Below, one piece after another: positions 1 through 11,020 of a stretch of DNA of 64,000 bases. The stretch spans positions 1,550,001-1,614,000 of the forward strand of contig JAWNGF010000002.1 of NCBI GenBank assembly GCA_037039685.1, given 5' to 3'. The translations under genes and the position numbers were made by a program. Within the stretch, counting starts at the first letter, position 1. Each line of letters begins with the position of its first letter. Origin of the DNA: Ceratobasidium sp. AG-K (lineage: Eukaryota; Basidiomycota; Agaricomycetes; Cantharellales; Ceratobasidiaceae). The notes under the pieces were generated by a model that worked only from the letters and a program-made list of their open reading frames with translations, did not search any database and was not told the origin of the DNA.

Positions 1-1510
1 TCTAGTCCCCCGTTCAGCCATTTGACGGATTCTACACTTCATCCGCAAATGAGTTTAGGAGAGCAAAAGATGCAAAAGAACCGGCCTGGTTTTGCGAGCG
101 ATATCCGCTGTGGAGCATGATGTATACGCGTATTCAACCTGTTGACACCCCTCGCGTCCTTGCTCATTGGTTTGGTAACTCCTTGTGAATCGACGTAGTT
201 CGTGCCAACTCTCTATGGTATTGCTTTATGGACCACGTAGGTCATTCAAACTTACTTTCAAGTAGAGCAACCACTGTGTTCTACCGGGTTCAACTAACCA
301 CCCTAGTTCACGATATTACTGGCCAACCAGGCAAGCTGTGAGCCGAAAGAATTGCTCAGAAACTCGGGCTTTCCTCAAGCGGAGTCGCGAGCCTTGCGTC
401 TTTGCAACTGAGTGGTATGTGCACGATAACACCCTAAGCATGTGATTAAATGTAGACCAGCTTCGGCACCCTTTTGCTTCAGGCTATACCAACGCCAACG
501 TACAATACCAGTGATCCAAAGAGGATCGAATCATAATCTCGTGTGGAAAATCCAACTTGGCTGACGGCGTGGGGGCCAAACAAAAGGCGGGATCTAAACC
601 AAATAAGGGGGAATCGGTGATGTCATTTGCCTGTGTTGTAGTTTAATACCTGATTTAGTACCGCATACATCCAGGCAACGATTATCATGACTGCGTGCGC
701 ATATAAATCCATTTCTTTATTGTATTCGATCCAGGACCGGGTTGCGTCACTAGCTGGTGTCGAGGCCCAGCATTTGCATCATTGATATGACCTGTATATG
801 ACTTTCTGTAGTCGTGTCTATACGCCTCAGGGTCTGCTCCAGTAGGCCTACCTGTCTCCTTCTTGGTCAAGGACATGGCTTGTTGTCGCATGGTAGGAGT
901 TCCCGATATTTTCTTAGATGCTGATACTACACGTGCCGGGACTTGCTCAAACTTGCCAAGGCAAGTACGGTTGTAATTCAATGCACTTCTACTTATGGAG
1001 GCTGATTGTTTTACTCGCGACAGTAATTTCAACAGGGTACAATTGCCGAGTGAATGTCCGATCTAGGCTAAGTCTTGTCATGACTTGTAAGGCTGAGGTA
1101 TTGCCACAACATAATCACGCAAACCCAGAACATCGGATTTGGGGAGTGTAAATTGCTTACTGTAAGTGTTTCAACTTTTATCCGTGGAAGTGTTGACACA
1201 TACTGTAAATGTAAGGTGGATGTGGATCGAATTGAGAATCAGTGCATTGGGGGCCACCACATAAAATAAAATAAAATAAACAGGGTATATTTGATAGGTT
1301 CCTTTGTATACGTTGATCAACAAGGAATATTATCTTTTATGTCCTAGTTGCTTGCCGGGTGCTATATCCGTCAACTGCTAACGGGTTCCAAGGGCGCTTG
1401 GACGACGGGGGCGTTGGTGTGTCTATTTATCATGGCTTGCATGGCTTTAACGCCTTGCTGGGTAGACAGATGGAAGCCGTCATGTTAGCATTTGCCTGCA
1501 TGATATTTTA
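1..1510. other. Region without recognisable genes
   Basis: About 1.5 kb in which the open frames are short (the longest near 115 codons) and show no family motif, membrane segment or consistent splice pattern. The only structured element I see is a short ATAAA microsatellite near 1261. It is probably intergenic or decayed DNA. Confidence 0.5.
1261..1280. repeat. ATAAA microsatellite, four units
   Basis: Four perfect tandem copies of the 5-mer ATAAA. It lies in the gene-poor left edge and has no visible link to a promoter. Confidence 0.85.
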
Positions 1511-2479
1511 CTAACTTACGCTCTGCCATCGTGGCAACTCCCTGCAGAATGTGTCCCATCTTTTTTCATATTCGGGGACGAGCAACTCTAGCTCCGCCTG
1601 GCGTTCGGATCCTTGGGGTTGTCTGACAAGCCATGGTGCGAGTCGGTTGGCTCCTTGTCGAACATTCCCGTTGTTGTTGTCAAATGTTGTGGCTTTACCG
1701 GTGACGCGTTGCACCAACTCCCAGAGCATCAACGCGTACCAATAACACTGGGTTTTGAACAAGTCATAATGCGGTTTGTGAGCCGAGACCGTAGCTGCCA
1801 TAATGAGCAGCTGTTCAAGGGTAAACGAATCATCATCGAATGTAAGTTCAGCCAGGCTGGAACATGCATCAAGGCCTAGGCGATGCGCCATGCCGTTGAA
1901 GCCCCCATACACCGAGATTCGACACATATCGACGGCGGGAAGGGGTGAGTTGCTAATGATAGAACCTTCACCAGAAGATATGATGTTACCGCGCACAGAG
2001 GTGCCTTGCGACGCGGATGAGTTTAGGGGGGAAAGCGAGTCACTTGTGGATTCCGAGTCTCCTTGTAGCGCGTGACGATCGTTCTCGGTCAGGTCATCAA
2101 CATTGCGTGGAGGGCTGTCGCGATTGTCTAAGCGTCCGGACGAAGCGAATCGGTCGATGATTATGGTGTTGTACCGCTGTGGATTGGTATTGTCTTTAAC
2201 TAGGAACACGAGGAACTCGTGTTGTGCTCCCTTTTTCTTCTTGCAGTAGGTAGCAGAAGAGACGAAGATATGACCTATCCCATCTACCGCATCACGGTCC
2301 TCGAGTATTATGTCCAGAAGATTCCGCGGAAGGTACTGAAAGTCGACATACGGCTCGTCTCGGGGGGGAGTCGCGGGGAAAATGAAGCGATTTCGGAATT
2401 CCATAGGTCTGCTGGCGGCTGCTCTGGTGCCAGTCAAGTAGCGGATGAGTTTACCGAGCAGATAGATAGGAGAGGGCAT
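1511..2479 (-). CDS. Hypothetical protein with QCYWYA motif (322 aa)
   Basis: An uninterrupted 322-codon frame starting at a true ATG (2479). I do not recognise a named family. The C-terminal third is the most structured part: a region ending FTLEQLL, then a helix-like stretch with the motif TQCYWYALMLWELV, then a charged tail ending RWQSVS. The middle (about residues 120-180) is Ser/Asp-rich and probably disordered. No signal peptide is obvious. A decayed second copy of the C-terminal region sits 2 kb downstream on the same strand (4461-4985), which supports this frame being a real gene and marks a small duplicated family. Clade-restricted orphan proteins of this kind are common in Agaricomycetes; the function is unknown. 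Confidence 0.65.
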   Translation of the reverse strand: MPSPIYLLGKLIRYLTGTRAAASRPMEFRNRFIFPATPPRDEPYVDFQYLPRNLLDIILEDRDAVDGIGHIFVSSATYCKKKKGAQHEFLVFLVKDNTNPQRYNTIIIDRFASSGRLDNRDSPPRNVDDLTENDRHALQGDSESTSDSLSPLNSSASQGTSVRGNIISSGEGSIISNSPLPAVDMCRISVYGGFNGMAHRLGLDACSSLAELTFDDDSFTLEQLLIMAATVSAHKPHYDLFKTQCYWYALMLWELVQRVTGKATTFDNNNGNVRQGANRLAPWLVRQPQGSERQAELELLVPEYEKRWDTFCRELPRWQSVS

Positions 2480-4460
2480 GACGAAAGTAATACACGATAA
2501 AGATCACACGTGTTGATGTCCAGAAATGTCGAGCGCTCTAGTCCAAGTGAGCCTAGTGACCAGCGTTCGAATGTACAGGAAGTAACTGAGAATTGCCAAT
2601 ACACTTGCCACCCCAACACCTTGTTCCGAGTGCTATACGAGGCAATGGCGTACTTGGGCAAGTATTTAACCAAGGAGCCGGATGTAACAGCGAGGTGTTA
2701 CCCTGAGAATGGTGCCGATTGTTTGCTTCGTTGGAAGCATTCTGTTCAATTGTTAACGTATCTCAATTAAAGGAGCACAGCCTCACCTAGTCCAGATCAA
2801 GAAGCCGGACGGTATCTTCAGACAACATGTGAGCGCAATAAGGGAAAGTCGTTGTATGTAATTTGGTATAGGGACTCGCATTAGTTTGTTGGAGAGAGAA
2901 CGGGACTCACTTTGAGTATTCTGTTCTGTAGCTTTGAGCCTAATTCACTCCTGTCAGGTTCTGTAACATCATACAGGTTCAGGGCATATCTAAGACGCAG
3001 TGCGCGGAGGCATTAGATATGTTACTCGGCCGCAGGACTGACGGCGTCCGTGCTTTACAGTATCCTTGCTCACGTGATTACGTCCTATTACTCTCTTACT
3101 ACGACATTCGTGCTGGTGGTCCGCCCGCGCGCACAGCGCGCCTCTGTGTTGCCTTCCACGAGACAAGATTTTTGTCCCACCCACCCATCATCTTGCATCG
3201 AGACCTGGTTTGCCGCCCACCCGCGAGTGTTCGGCCCGGCCTTTCATCCGCACATCACCTCGGTGATCCTGCGGATCCCCCACCGTCACCGCGTTCCAGT
3301 CTCGACTCCTATCCAGATGTATATGTTACTATGTTTATATATATCTCCCTATTTCCCTTGTCACTCCTTCGATGCACGGATGGAGCCTCGAAGGCTGAGT
3401 TCTTAATGGATGATGGTTCTGGTGATGGGTTACGAGTCAGTGTTTCTCATATATCGACACGCTCGCTCACTGCGTCTAATCGGGGAAAGGAAATTTGTGC
3501 GAACTAATGTAATTCGGAAACCTACCATACTGGAGACAGTGGTCGATATGGGGTAGGGGTACGCCTACTCATTTTCTCGCATTAACGCTTCAAGTTCGGT
3601 GGATGGAGTACAACGGAAGTCGGTCAATTGGATCCAAGGCTACACTTGCTATAAGATCCGCGGTCGTTCCATATTGAGCATATTCCTGTGGGTACCCATT
3701 TTACCCGTCCCTCACACTCCGTACCTAGCTATGTGATTTGATCTGTTGACTGAAGTCCCGGCACTTATTCGCAAAAGTAGTTTTTCTACATATCTATCTT
3801 GATATACGAAGGGCAACACTTGTGTAGAGAGCTATTTGACGAATTGACTAATTTTCAAAGTAAGAGACCTTCACAACCAAAGCATTAGGTAGCGCATATA
3901 CTTCGAAATCCATGGCACGAACATGGCTTGGAAGCTCACGAACACGTAAATTCAAACATAGCAGTGGTTCACTCATCTCAATCATGTGAATTCGTTAAAG
4001 TTTTACTCGCATCGTTAGACGCAATACGACTCCGAGGCTAAAACGTTATGCAGTAGTGCGTGTATGCTGAAAGAGAAAGCGGTGGCGGGTGGCTTTACCA
4101 AATACGCACGGTTTCACGGGAGGCTTACTGTAAGAGGATATGGCTTGAGGATCAGGAGGGTGTAAGTGATTTCCTCATGAAAGCCTTTGACTGGTCGCAA
4201 TTGACGAATGGTGCTTTTATGAGTCTACATGCTTTAGTGAATTACCTTGTTGGTCTGTGTATAGTTTCTTGGAATCAAGATCGGCAGGCATAACGTGTGA
4301 TAGCATCCGAACGAAAAATCGTCAAGCAATTGATTTTTAGTACAAACACAGGGGGACGCTTGCAGAGAAGTCCCATGTGGGTCGCGCCTTGGTCGATTGG
4401 CGCGAACGTCGGCCAAATCAGCTATGTTCTTTGGCCGGTTCGGAGAAGGAAGCCTCAGTG
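2480..4460. other. Region without confident genes
   Basis: Almost 2 kb between the orphan gene and its decayed copy. The longest frame (3019-3507, plus, 162 codons) overlaps a second plus frame, has no domain, and its composition (Arg/Pro/Ser) is what a non-coding GC-richer stretch would give. I see nothing else I can support. Confidence 0.4.
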
Positions 4461-4985
4461 TCAGGCCCAACGTTTTGATGCATATTGGGAGTTATAACAT
4501 CTTCCTGAATTACATAGTACCTTTAGCTCCCGGTCGCGTTGACGGTCAGAGGTACAACTCACGACTCGCCAGTTTGGCAGATCCTCAACGAATGCATTCC
4601 ATCCGGTTTTATATTTTTGTATTAATTCTTTGATTCCCTCTTGATGCTCACTTCCGTTGAAGCGAACTTCAAGTCCTGGCGCAAGCGGATGAGTTGCTGG
4701 CCGTATATCGGTAAACTTCATAAAGTTCTGTATATCGCCCTCATGTATCTCCTGACGCCTCACCAATTTCCACAGTGAGAGCGCATACCAGTAACACTGG
4801 GCGTAGATTAGATGGTAGTTTGGGTTATGTTTCGATACTGTATCCGCAAGAACGAGTAGCTTCTCAAGGGTAAACAATTCGCCAGTAAACTCCATGCTTG
4901 CTATACATTTGAATGGATAAAGGTGCTGTCGTTGTGCCTGGGCTCGCTAATCGCCGTTGTAAGCCGCAGAAACGTGGCACACATC
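4461..4985 (-). pseudogene. Decayed copy of the QCYWYA orphan gene
   Basis: The minus frame from 4895 to 4461 encodes a segment clearly related to the C-terminus of the gene at 1511-2479: FTLEKLL, the hallmark AQCYWYALSLWKLV, and a tail ending NWRVVS. In the same frame upstream, similarity continues (DVCHVSAAYNG, matching DMCRISVYGGFNG in the intact copy) but is cut by an in-frame TAG at 4947-4949. The 3' end reads 31 codons past the position where the intact copy stops. The N-terminal two thirds are not found. The likeliest reading is a truncated, stop-containing paralogue. A short expressed protein starting at 4895 cannot be excluded. Confidence 0.6.
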
Positions 4986-5364
4986 AGAAGCTGGATAAGG
5001 TTCGATTTTGGACTTGCTCGAAGCCAACATGTCGTAGGCGGGGTTTTGGTACACAGACCGAAGAACGCTCCAAACGAACGCTGCTGGCCTTGTCAGCGAC
5101 GATTACAAGATACCGCCTCGCTCGCCGTGGACGTCACCAATTCGCAAAGGCCAATCAAGGCCGCAAATGGAAACCAGAATCGAATCACGTGGTGATCTGC
5201 ACACCGGGCCAGTCGATACCCGGTAAATAGGTGACAGTTTGTCATTTACGATTACTGAGCTACATGGCCATCAATCTCGGGCGAGCGGCGGTGGTTAGAC
5301 ATGTAGCGCGATCCATCGCCCCATGTGTGGAGGTACCGGTTGCGCGATACGCACCGCCGGCCTC

Positions 5365-5372
5365 TATAAAAG
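5365..5372 (+). promoter_or_regulatory. TATA box of the glutathione peroxidase gene
   Basis: A consensus TATAAAAG 112 nt before the chosen ATG. It places transcription start near 5395-5400. This argues against a longer upstream start that would add a basic N-terminal leader, because that ATG (before 5300) would lie upstream of the transcript. Confidence 0.55.
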
Positions 5373-5476
5373 GGTTCCGCCGGAAGACGGTGTCATCCAA
5401 TTCCTTCCTCCGCCTGAACTATTTGAAGACGCCTACCCGCCACCAAGCTTTCCATACCACGAGTACCGCAACCACG

Positions 5477-6237
5477 ATGGCTACGTTTTACGATCTCAAA
5501 GTCGGTCTATGCTCGCAGTTTGCCATTCATACCCGCACCAATACTTACTTTGACCCAGGCTGCTACTCCCCGCGGCGAATATCCATTCGAGGAGCTCAAG
5601 GGGAAGGTTGTTCTCATCGTCAACGTGGCATCCCAATGGTAAGACCTTCGGTTTGACCTGTCCAAGCGTAGATTGCTCATGACACGCCCACAATAGTGGC
5701 TTCACTCCTCAATACACCGGGCTCGAGGCGCTGTACAAGAAGTATAAAGACAGGGGACTTGTTATCCTGGGATTCCCCAGCAACCAGTTTGGAGGACAGG
5801 AGCCTGGTACCGATGAGCAGATCGCCGAGGTCAGTGTCCCCCTGGATGCTTCGCATAGTGCCACTCACGAGCAATGGCGTTTAGTTTTGTCAACTGAACC
5901 ACGGTGTGAGCTTTCCCCTTATGACCAAATCTGACGTCAACGGAGATAGCACAAATGAGGTACGCACCCTCTATGCGGTTGGCTAGTGGCGTGTCTGATA
6001 TTCTATTCCCAATCAGGTCTATAAGTACCTCAAGAGTCAAAAGTCTGGCATCCTTGGTCTCACACGCATCAAATGGAACTTTGAGGCAAGTTCGATTTCA
6101 ACAACGATACGTACCTGGCGACTAACACGCAATGTTCGTAGAAATTCTTGATTGATCGCCAAGGCAAAGTTGTTGGCCGCTGGGCATCAACTACAAAGCC
6201 CGAGTCGCTCGAAGCTGAGATCGAGAAGCTCTTATGA
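5477..6237 (+). CDS. Glutathione peroxidase (thiol peroxidase type)
   Basis: Six exons: 5477-5500, 5559-5638, 5697-5829, 5885-5959, 6017-6085, 6142-6237, giving 158 aa, the normal length. It reduces hydroperoxides, in fungi usually with thioredoxin as reductant. Visible family residues: the peroxidatic Cys in NVASQCGF, Gln in FGGQEP, Trp in KWNFE, and the resolving Cys in AEFCQLN as in yeast Gpx3. The peroxidatic Cys codon is split by intron 2 (TG|T), so unspliced RNA reads Trp there. Intron 5 begins with GC (GCAAGT) instead of GT. No signal peptide from this start, so the protein is probably cytosolic. A TATA box precedes it. No operon-like context; the next gene lies on the opposite strand. 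Confidence 0.93.
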
Positions 6238-6527
6238 GTTTCTAAGAAATTGAGTGGGGCGGGCATGTAGTAGAGCCCAAGCACAGCGATGATGCGCAAA
6301 TTATAGTTGCCGGTTTTGTAATACCCATTTGAGTGAATCGATGTGCTTTGGACAGAGCTTACTCCTGGATATGATATGATTTGTCACAGTGTTGAAAAAT
6401 CTTACGAAGGGTGCCGTTCGAACCTATGCCAGAGCCACGCAGGTCCACTTGTAGCTCGGCAATCGGAGTACACACCGATAATGTCTAGCATAGCATAGAG
6501 AGGCAACTCGCTTAAATGAAGTCGTAA

Positions 6528-7004
6528 TTACAGAGCCTGTGCAGGGTTTCGGCGTGCTTCCAACTCCTGTGATACCAAGAACGTCAATTCCTGGGCAGTT
6601 TGCTGATATAGCGATTGTACCGGCATACCTTGCGCTTTTGTGCAATCAATACCGTCTGTCGTTCCTCAACACCGACCAGCCAGTATCCAAGCGCTCCGAA
6701 AGCTCCTCCCGACAAAAGATATGCACCGGGTGCTATACCAGATAGCCTTGTCAGAAAAATGTTTGTGAGGGACATGCATGGGGAGCATACTTTGGAAGAG
6801 ATTGCGTTTCTGGATCCCGAGCTGCCAGGCACGCGCAGCTATACCAAACGCACCAAAGCCTAGAACGTTTGCGAGGACAGTCATGAATGAGGCGGGGTTG
6901 GAATGGGAGTGATGTGAGTGGTGGGACCTGTTTGACCGCTGAGCGCTTGTCCACTGGCGTGTGAACGGCGCTTGGCAATCCTGTTCTGTGTGTTCGACCA
7001 CCAT
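6528..7004 (-). CDS. Small two-helix membrane protein
   Basis: Three exons on the minus strand: 7004-6791, 6732-6629, 6566-6528, with introns of 58 and 62 nt that keep frame exactly. The product has a His/Ser-rich N-terminus, a first hydrophobic segment in MTVLANVLGFGAFG, a linker with GIQKRNLF, a second Gly-rich hydrophobic segment (LLSGGAFGALGYWLVG) and a basic tail ending ARRNPAQAL. Size and layout resemble small fungal inner-mitochondrial-membrane subunits (for example the complex I accessory NUXM type), but this is a guess from architecture. The start is uncertain: 7004 is the first ATG in frame, and an internal ATG just before the first helix (MTVLAN) is also possible. Confidence 0.6.
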
Positions 7005-7852
7005 GTCTAGAATGACGAGTATGCCTGTGCCTTGATGATGCCCGACTCGAGTGGAGTATGAAAGCTATACAATCTCTTGTCAAATCTGTCACCAGAATTA
7101 CGATCCGTCTCGTTCTCGCAACGAAAAAGAAGACAGAGGCGGGACCCGCGCGAAAGCTGTTCCTGCTCCTTAGGATTATTGAAACATCATTCTGCCTTTC
7201 TAGGAGCTATCGCGTGGTTTTCTGAGAGTGCCGGACGCCGATACCTGTGGCGATACTGGGATGAGCGAGTACTTTTGCTCAGCGAGTCTGGAAATTGGAA
7301 AGGCTCCCTCTTCCCTCCTCTCACTCAAGGGCTGTCATATAACAAGGCCGGACCGAACCGGATTACAGGAACTGGTCCTGGAAGTTTGAATTGATGTTAG
7401 CTTATTTGTGCTATGCAGGATAGGTTAGCCACTAGTGAGTTTGCCTTTCTAACTTCGCGTAAGAGCGCTAAAGTACATGTGATTTAAACACAAATGGACT
7501 AGGTTTTCGAGCCCTGTACCTTATTTGTGCAAGCATGCCCAAGGGGCGCATCGAGCGATGATTCTTAAGGTCGACACCAGGGCAGTTGTCTATTGGAGTG
7601 ATATCAAACTTTTGACCAGTCTCGGACACGCGCGCCACCTTTGCTACGCTCGCACATGGCTGTGGTGGTAATTATACCGTATTGTCTATATTGTCTAATT
7701 TGTGCCCTCCCCGCCTCGTTCTCGCTCCCCTGATCGAAGATCGGCTTCTTTTGCGAAGCCTTCCATGCCAACCTGTGACGAGGTCCCCAAGTACACCGCA
7801 GAGATGGGCATGCTCAGCTCTTGCGCTTGATTGATCCGCCCCCGCCGACTTA
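7005..7852. other. Intergenic, no gene recognised
   Basis: Short frames on both strands without motifs. The 3' part is the upstream region of the gene starting at 7944. Nothing further seen. Confidence 0.4.
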
Positions 7853-7861
7853 TATATAAAA
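7853..7861 (+). promoter_or_regulatory. TATA box of orphan gene A
   Basis: TATATAAAA located 91 nt before the ATG at 7944. The paralogue at 9906 has the same arrangement with its TATA box 88 nt before the ATG, so the core promoter was duplicated along with the gene. Confidence 0.5.
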
Positions 7862-7943
7862 AGGGCAAAATGCATGTGGCTTTCAGCAGTTCCTTCGACG
7901 CCAACACCCACGCAGGACTTGGTTCTTTCTCTTCTTACTTTAT

Positions 7944-8635
7944 ATGCCGTCGATTTCTTTTTCTCGCGGTCGTTGGGAGAATTGGCGTCCCCGTACTGGC
8001 CAGCACCCAACCGACGCACTTGAAAATTGGGCAGCTGCAGCTCATGCTCACGTCGATTGGGTAATGACGACCAACCGACGACCTGACAACGTCGCTGTTC
8101 ACGTCGCCACGCCGTACTGTCAGTACATTTCGGCCTTTGATGTAACTGGCAACAGTGACTAACACAATCTTAGTGACCTCTGTTGAGCGCCAGTCCATTT
8201 CGGATTATCAAGGCTATACTCTCGAGTTCCCATGCGCCAATCAAGCTCAAGAAGATTATTACCGGCAGCACGAAACCCAGAAATGGAGGGATACTCACCC
8301 AGAGTACGAATTTATTGAGTCATGGACTCAGGGACGACGTGATGAATTGGGTCGATACATGATCTCAATAGTGGGTCAGTAGCGTTTGGTCGTGTCATAT
8401 TCTTTTTGACTGACGCGCGGCCAAAGTTTGTTATAGGTTAAACTACTGCCCTATTCAGAGCTGTTCGGGCGAGGGTTCAAGTGTGCGGGCTGCCAGGAGC
8501 GTCTCGGCTGGCAAGCTACTCGCGAGCAGGCACTGCGTACGTCTCAAATCTCAAGTCAAACTTTGGTTAAGCTAATCTCTTAAATCGCTAGATGTTTTAT
8601 CGCCCGAACTAAGTCACCATGTTTTGCGGGTGTGA
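7944..8635 (+). CDS. Orphan protein A, first of a duplicated pair
   Basis: Four exons: 7944-8118, 8174-8374, 8459-8536, 8592-8635, about 165 aa. Frames join cleanly at GT-AG introns of 55, 84 and 55 nt. I do not recognise the family. Notable parts: an N-terminal segment with WRPRTGQH and ALENW, then VATPY just before intron 1; a middle segment with ANQAQEDYY and EFIESW; a Cys pair in CAGC; and a C-terminus ending SHHVLRV. No signal peptide or membrane segment. The second copy, 2 kb downstream on the same strand, matches it along its length with intron 1 and intron 2 at the same positions, which is strong support that this is a genuine gene rather than a chance frame. Function unknown. Confidence 0.55.
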
Positions 8636-9817
8636 TGAGCACTCATCCTTATATTTCGCTTAAATTCTGCACTCGTTTGATTCTTGGATCCTTCAGTTGT
8701 CGTTTCGTATGGTATCTCTGGTCCGTCTTAACTCTGTTTGGGGTGTTTCTCTATTTCTGCACCATCGTACCTTTGCGTTCCTATACCCCATACCCCTATA
8801 CTTTTCTATACACCCACACAGCATTATACGCTAATATTTCTAGATATCTTCATACCCCCATATACCCTCAAGCCCCATATACCTTTATGCGCCCATATTT
8901 CTATGTACCCGAACTATATGCCTACCTTAACTCCCATGTACCCCGAGTCACTTGATGTAGGTTTCTATTCCAGCAACGCTGAAGCCGCGCTTGGCTGTTC
9001 CTTTCCTTGCCCTCCTTCACAAATCACGCTCACTCGTGCATCTCAGGAGCTTTGCCACTACTATCGTGTCGGTATTCTAGCTGCCTTGGCTCAGTGAATA
9101 GGCTTGCTGGCTGGATGTGCTTGCACCTGTCCGATATAGTCTTTTTGCAATTCGTTCTTGCAGTAAATCCCTACAAAGAAATTTGTCTGAGACACATAGC
9201 GTACTCTTATGACCTGTGTGACTCAAGCAGGGGAGAGGCAGTGGAGCAAAAAACAAAGGCGCTCAAACTGCCTTCACCATTGGCAAATACGATTCGTGTA
9301 TGCGCAGCTTAGAACTACTGACTCTGAGTCAATTTACCCTTCGAGGTCTAGTGATGAGCCTGTATTTCATATTGATATACGCTGTATATTCCAGTTCTAA
9401 TGAATCGATCCACCACTTCTAGCCAAACGATGGACGTATTTCATAGACTTGCCAGTCGATGTGACTTTTTTGTGCTAGCCGGCTCATGGTCATGTCACAG
9501 ATATTTGATCTGGCCCACTCTTTACTCGTCGATCCCGCAATTCCCGGCCCCTCCTCGCCCGTAATGCATTCTTTGCCATGGGCCCCATTGAGCTAATCAC
9601 CTCACCCGAATGGCTCGATAATACACAAACTGAATTATTCAGGCGTTTTACGGTAAGCTGTGCGCAAGGTTCAATTACAACCGATGTTATCTTTGTTCAT
9701 GAACCGTCCGGAGTCATTGCCGCTAGAACGATGCCCGGCCGCGGTTGGTGTCAGTACTTCATGCTTCTAGTCCGTGACACAGCCGCAAGATGGGCAAAGC
9801 CTAGTACCAAGATAGGG
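8636..9817. other. Intergenic with a G-poor low-complexity tract
   Basis: About 1.2 kb between the two orphan paralogues. From about 8760 to 8935 the plus strand is built mainly of CCCCATA/TATAC-like words with very few G residues. This creates apparent Tyr/Pro/Thr/His-rich frames that I regard as artefacts. A frame at 9578-9829 (starts MGPIELITSP) has no detectable relation to either neighbour. Confidence 0.4.
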
Positions 9818-9825
9818 TATAAAAT
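9818..9825 (+). promoter_or_regulatory. TATA box of orphan gene B
   Basis: TATAAAAT 88 nt before the ATG at 9906, the same spacing as in the upstream paralogue. Confidence 0.5.
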
Positions 9826-9905
9826 CTAAGCTTTCATTGCTGCATCGGATACTCATTCCACTTTCTGTGTCGCCAATACTCGTTCCTTACCGAAATTCAC
9901 CAGTC

Positions 9906-10593
9906 ATGTCTACCGACTACACTTTTCCGTGGGGGACGTCGGGCCGTTTGGCGCCCCAAGCCTGGCCAACATTCAAGTGGAGCCCTCGCCAATTGGAAGG
10001 ATCAAGCCGGCCATGTTGGTGATATCTCCTGGGATGAGACCTGCGATCGTTTGACTAGTAATATAGTGGTTCATGCTACGCCTTACTGTGAGCGCATATA
10101 TGTCATTATACTCGCAATAGATGGTACTAATGCCTGTACCGAGTGAGCTGTATGAGGTGTCGCCCACTTTTAGATCACATTGGTCGTACCGTCATATTTA
10201 TTTGCACCAATCAACACCAGGTCGACCTCACATCCGCACACTGGCTTGCGGATTGGCAAATCCGAAACTCGGGTTGCGAATACATCCAACACTGGTCTGA
10301 TTTTGCATGGAACGGACAACAAGTCCTCGTCTGGATTATGGGTAAGCATAGCACAACGCCTATTTCTGAGATTACCCCTGGTTGAATTATGATAAGAAGT
10401 TCACTACAAGCTGAATTACTTGCACCTCCAAGGCTGCACTGGAGTTGGTCGTGATCGGCGAGCAGCAAGAGCTGAAGCTACTCGAAGACTCCTACTCAGT
10501 GGCCAGTGTGTAGGCGCTCTTTGTAATAAACACACATCCTTCTGGTGGCGTTGGCTGACAGAATTGGCCCGACAGATAATTAAGCTTCGTTGA
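9906..10593 (+). pseudogene. Orphan gene B, paralogue of A with a +1 frame break
   Basis: Exons 9906-10087, 10174-10341 and 10433-10593. From about 9945 onward the product aligns with protein A: WRPKPGQH against WRPRTGQH, ALANW against ALENW, HATPY against VATPY with the intron at the identical place. The ATG at 9906 is one nucleotide out of register with this body. The run of five G at 9931-9935 is the likely site: with four G the frame would be continuous and align residue for residue with A. So this is either a broken copy or one miscalled base. The C-terminal exon differs from A, is longer, and contains CTGVGRD and a Trp-rich stretch. Function unknown. Confidence 0.5.
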
Positions 10594-11020
10594 TTCTACC
10601 ATCGAATTTCCTCATGCAGCCTTCACCCTCTCTTTCCCCATTCACCCTGTATTGTCAACGAACCCTGACGTCTTTTACACCCCCATATTTTCGAAACGGG
10701 TCACTCTCCACCCCAATACTGCTACTCGCGGTTCAAACGCAACCTATATTAGCTTAGGGGCTGCTTCAAATATTACCGGTACATCTCAGTCTTGAGCTCG
10801 TTGGCATTCCTTGCGCTACCCTCATTATCATTGCCTCTAGGTCGTTGTATTGGGCGATTGATCTTTGACCGACAGTACAGTGCAATTATTATGGGCGGTG
10901 GCCTATATTTGCAAGCCATAACGGCGACTACAGGCGTACCGATAGACTAGACAAACTCCCATGCAGAGTATGGAGTCACCTGCATTCGTCAAACGAAATG
11001 TGGAAACGGCTATATCCCGG
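10594..11020. other. Intergenic between convergent genes
   Basis: About 430 nt between the 3' ends of orphan gene B and the FIST gene. No open frame of note and no clear terminator structure. Confidence 0.5.

Noticed and set aside
3019..3507. 162-codon plus frame
   Set aside because: Overlaps another frame of similar length, has no domain and no codon or motif signal.
5231..5476. Upstream ATG that would give glutathione peroxidase a basic, mitochondrial-like leader
   Set aside because: A consensus TATA box at 5365-5372 lies downstream of that ATG, so the leader would not be in the main transcript.
8632..9097. Plus frames with Tyr/Pro/Thr/His repeats resembling a structural protein
   Set aside because: Derived from the G-poor low-complexity tract; no start context, no splicing and no family.
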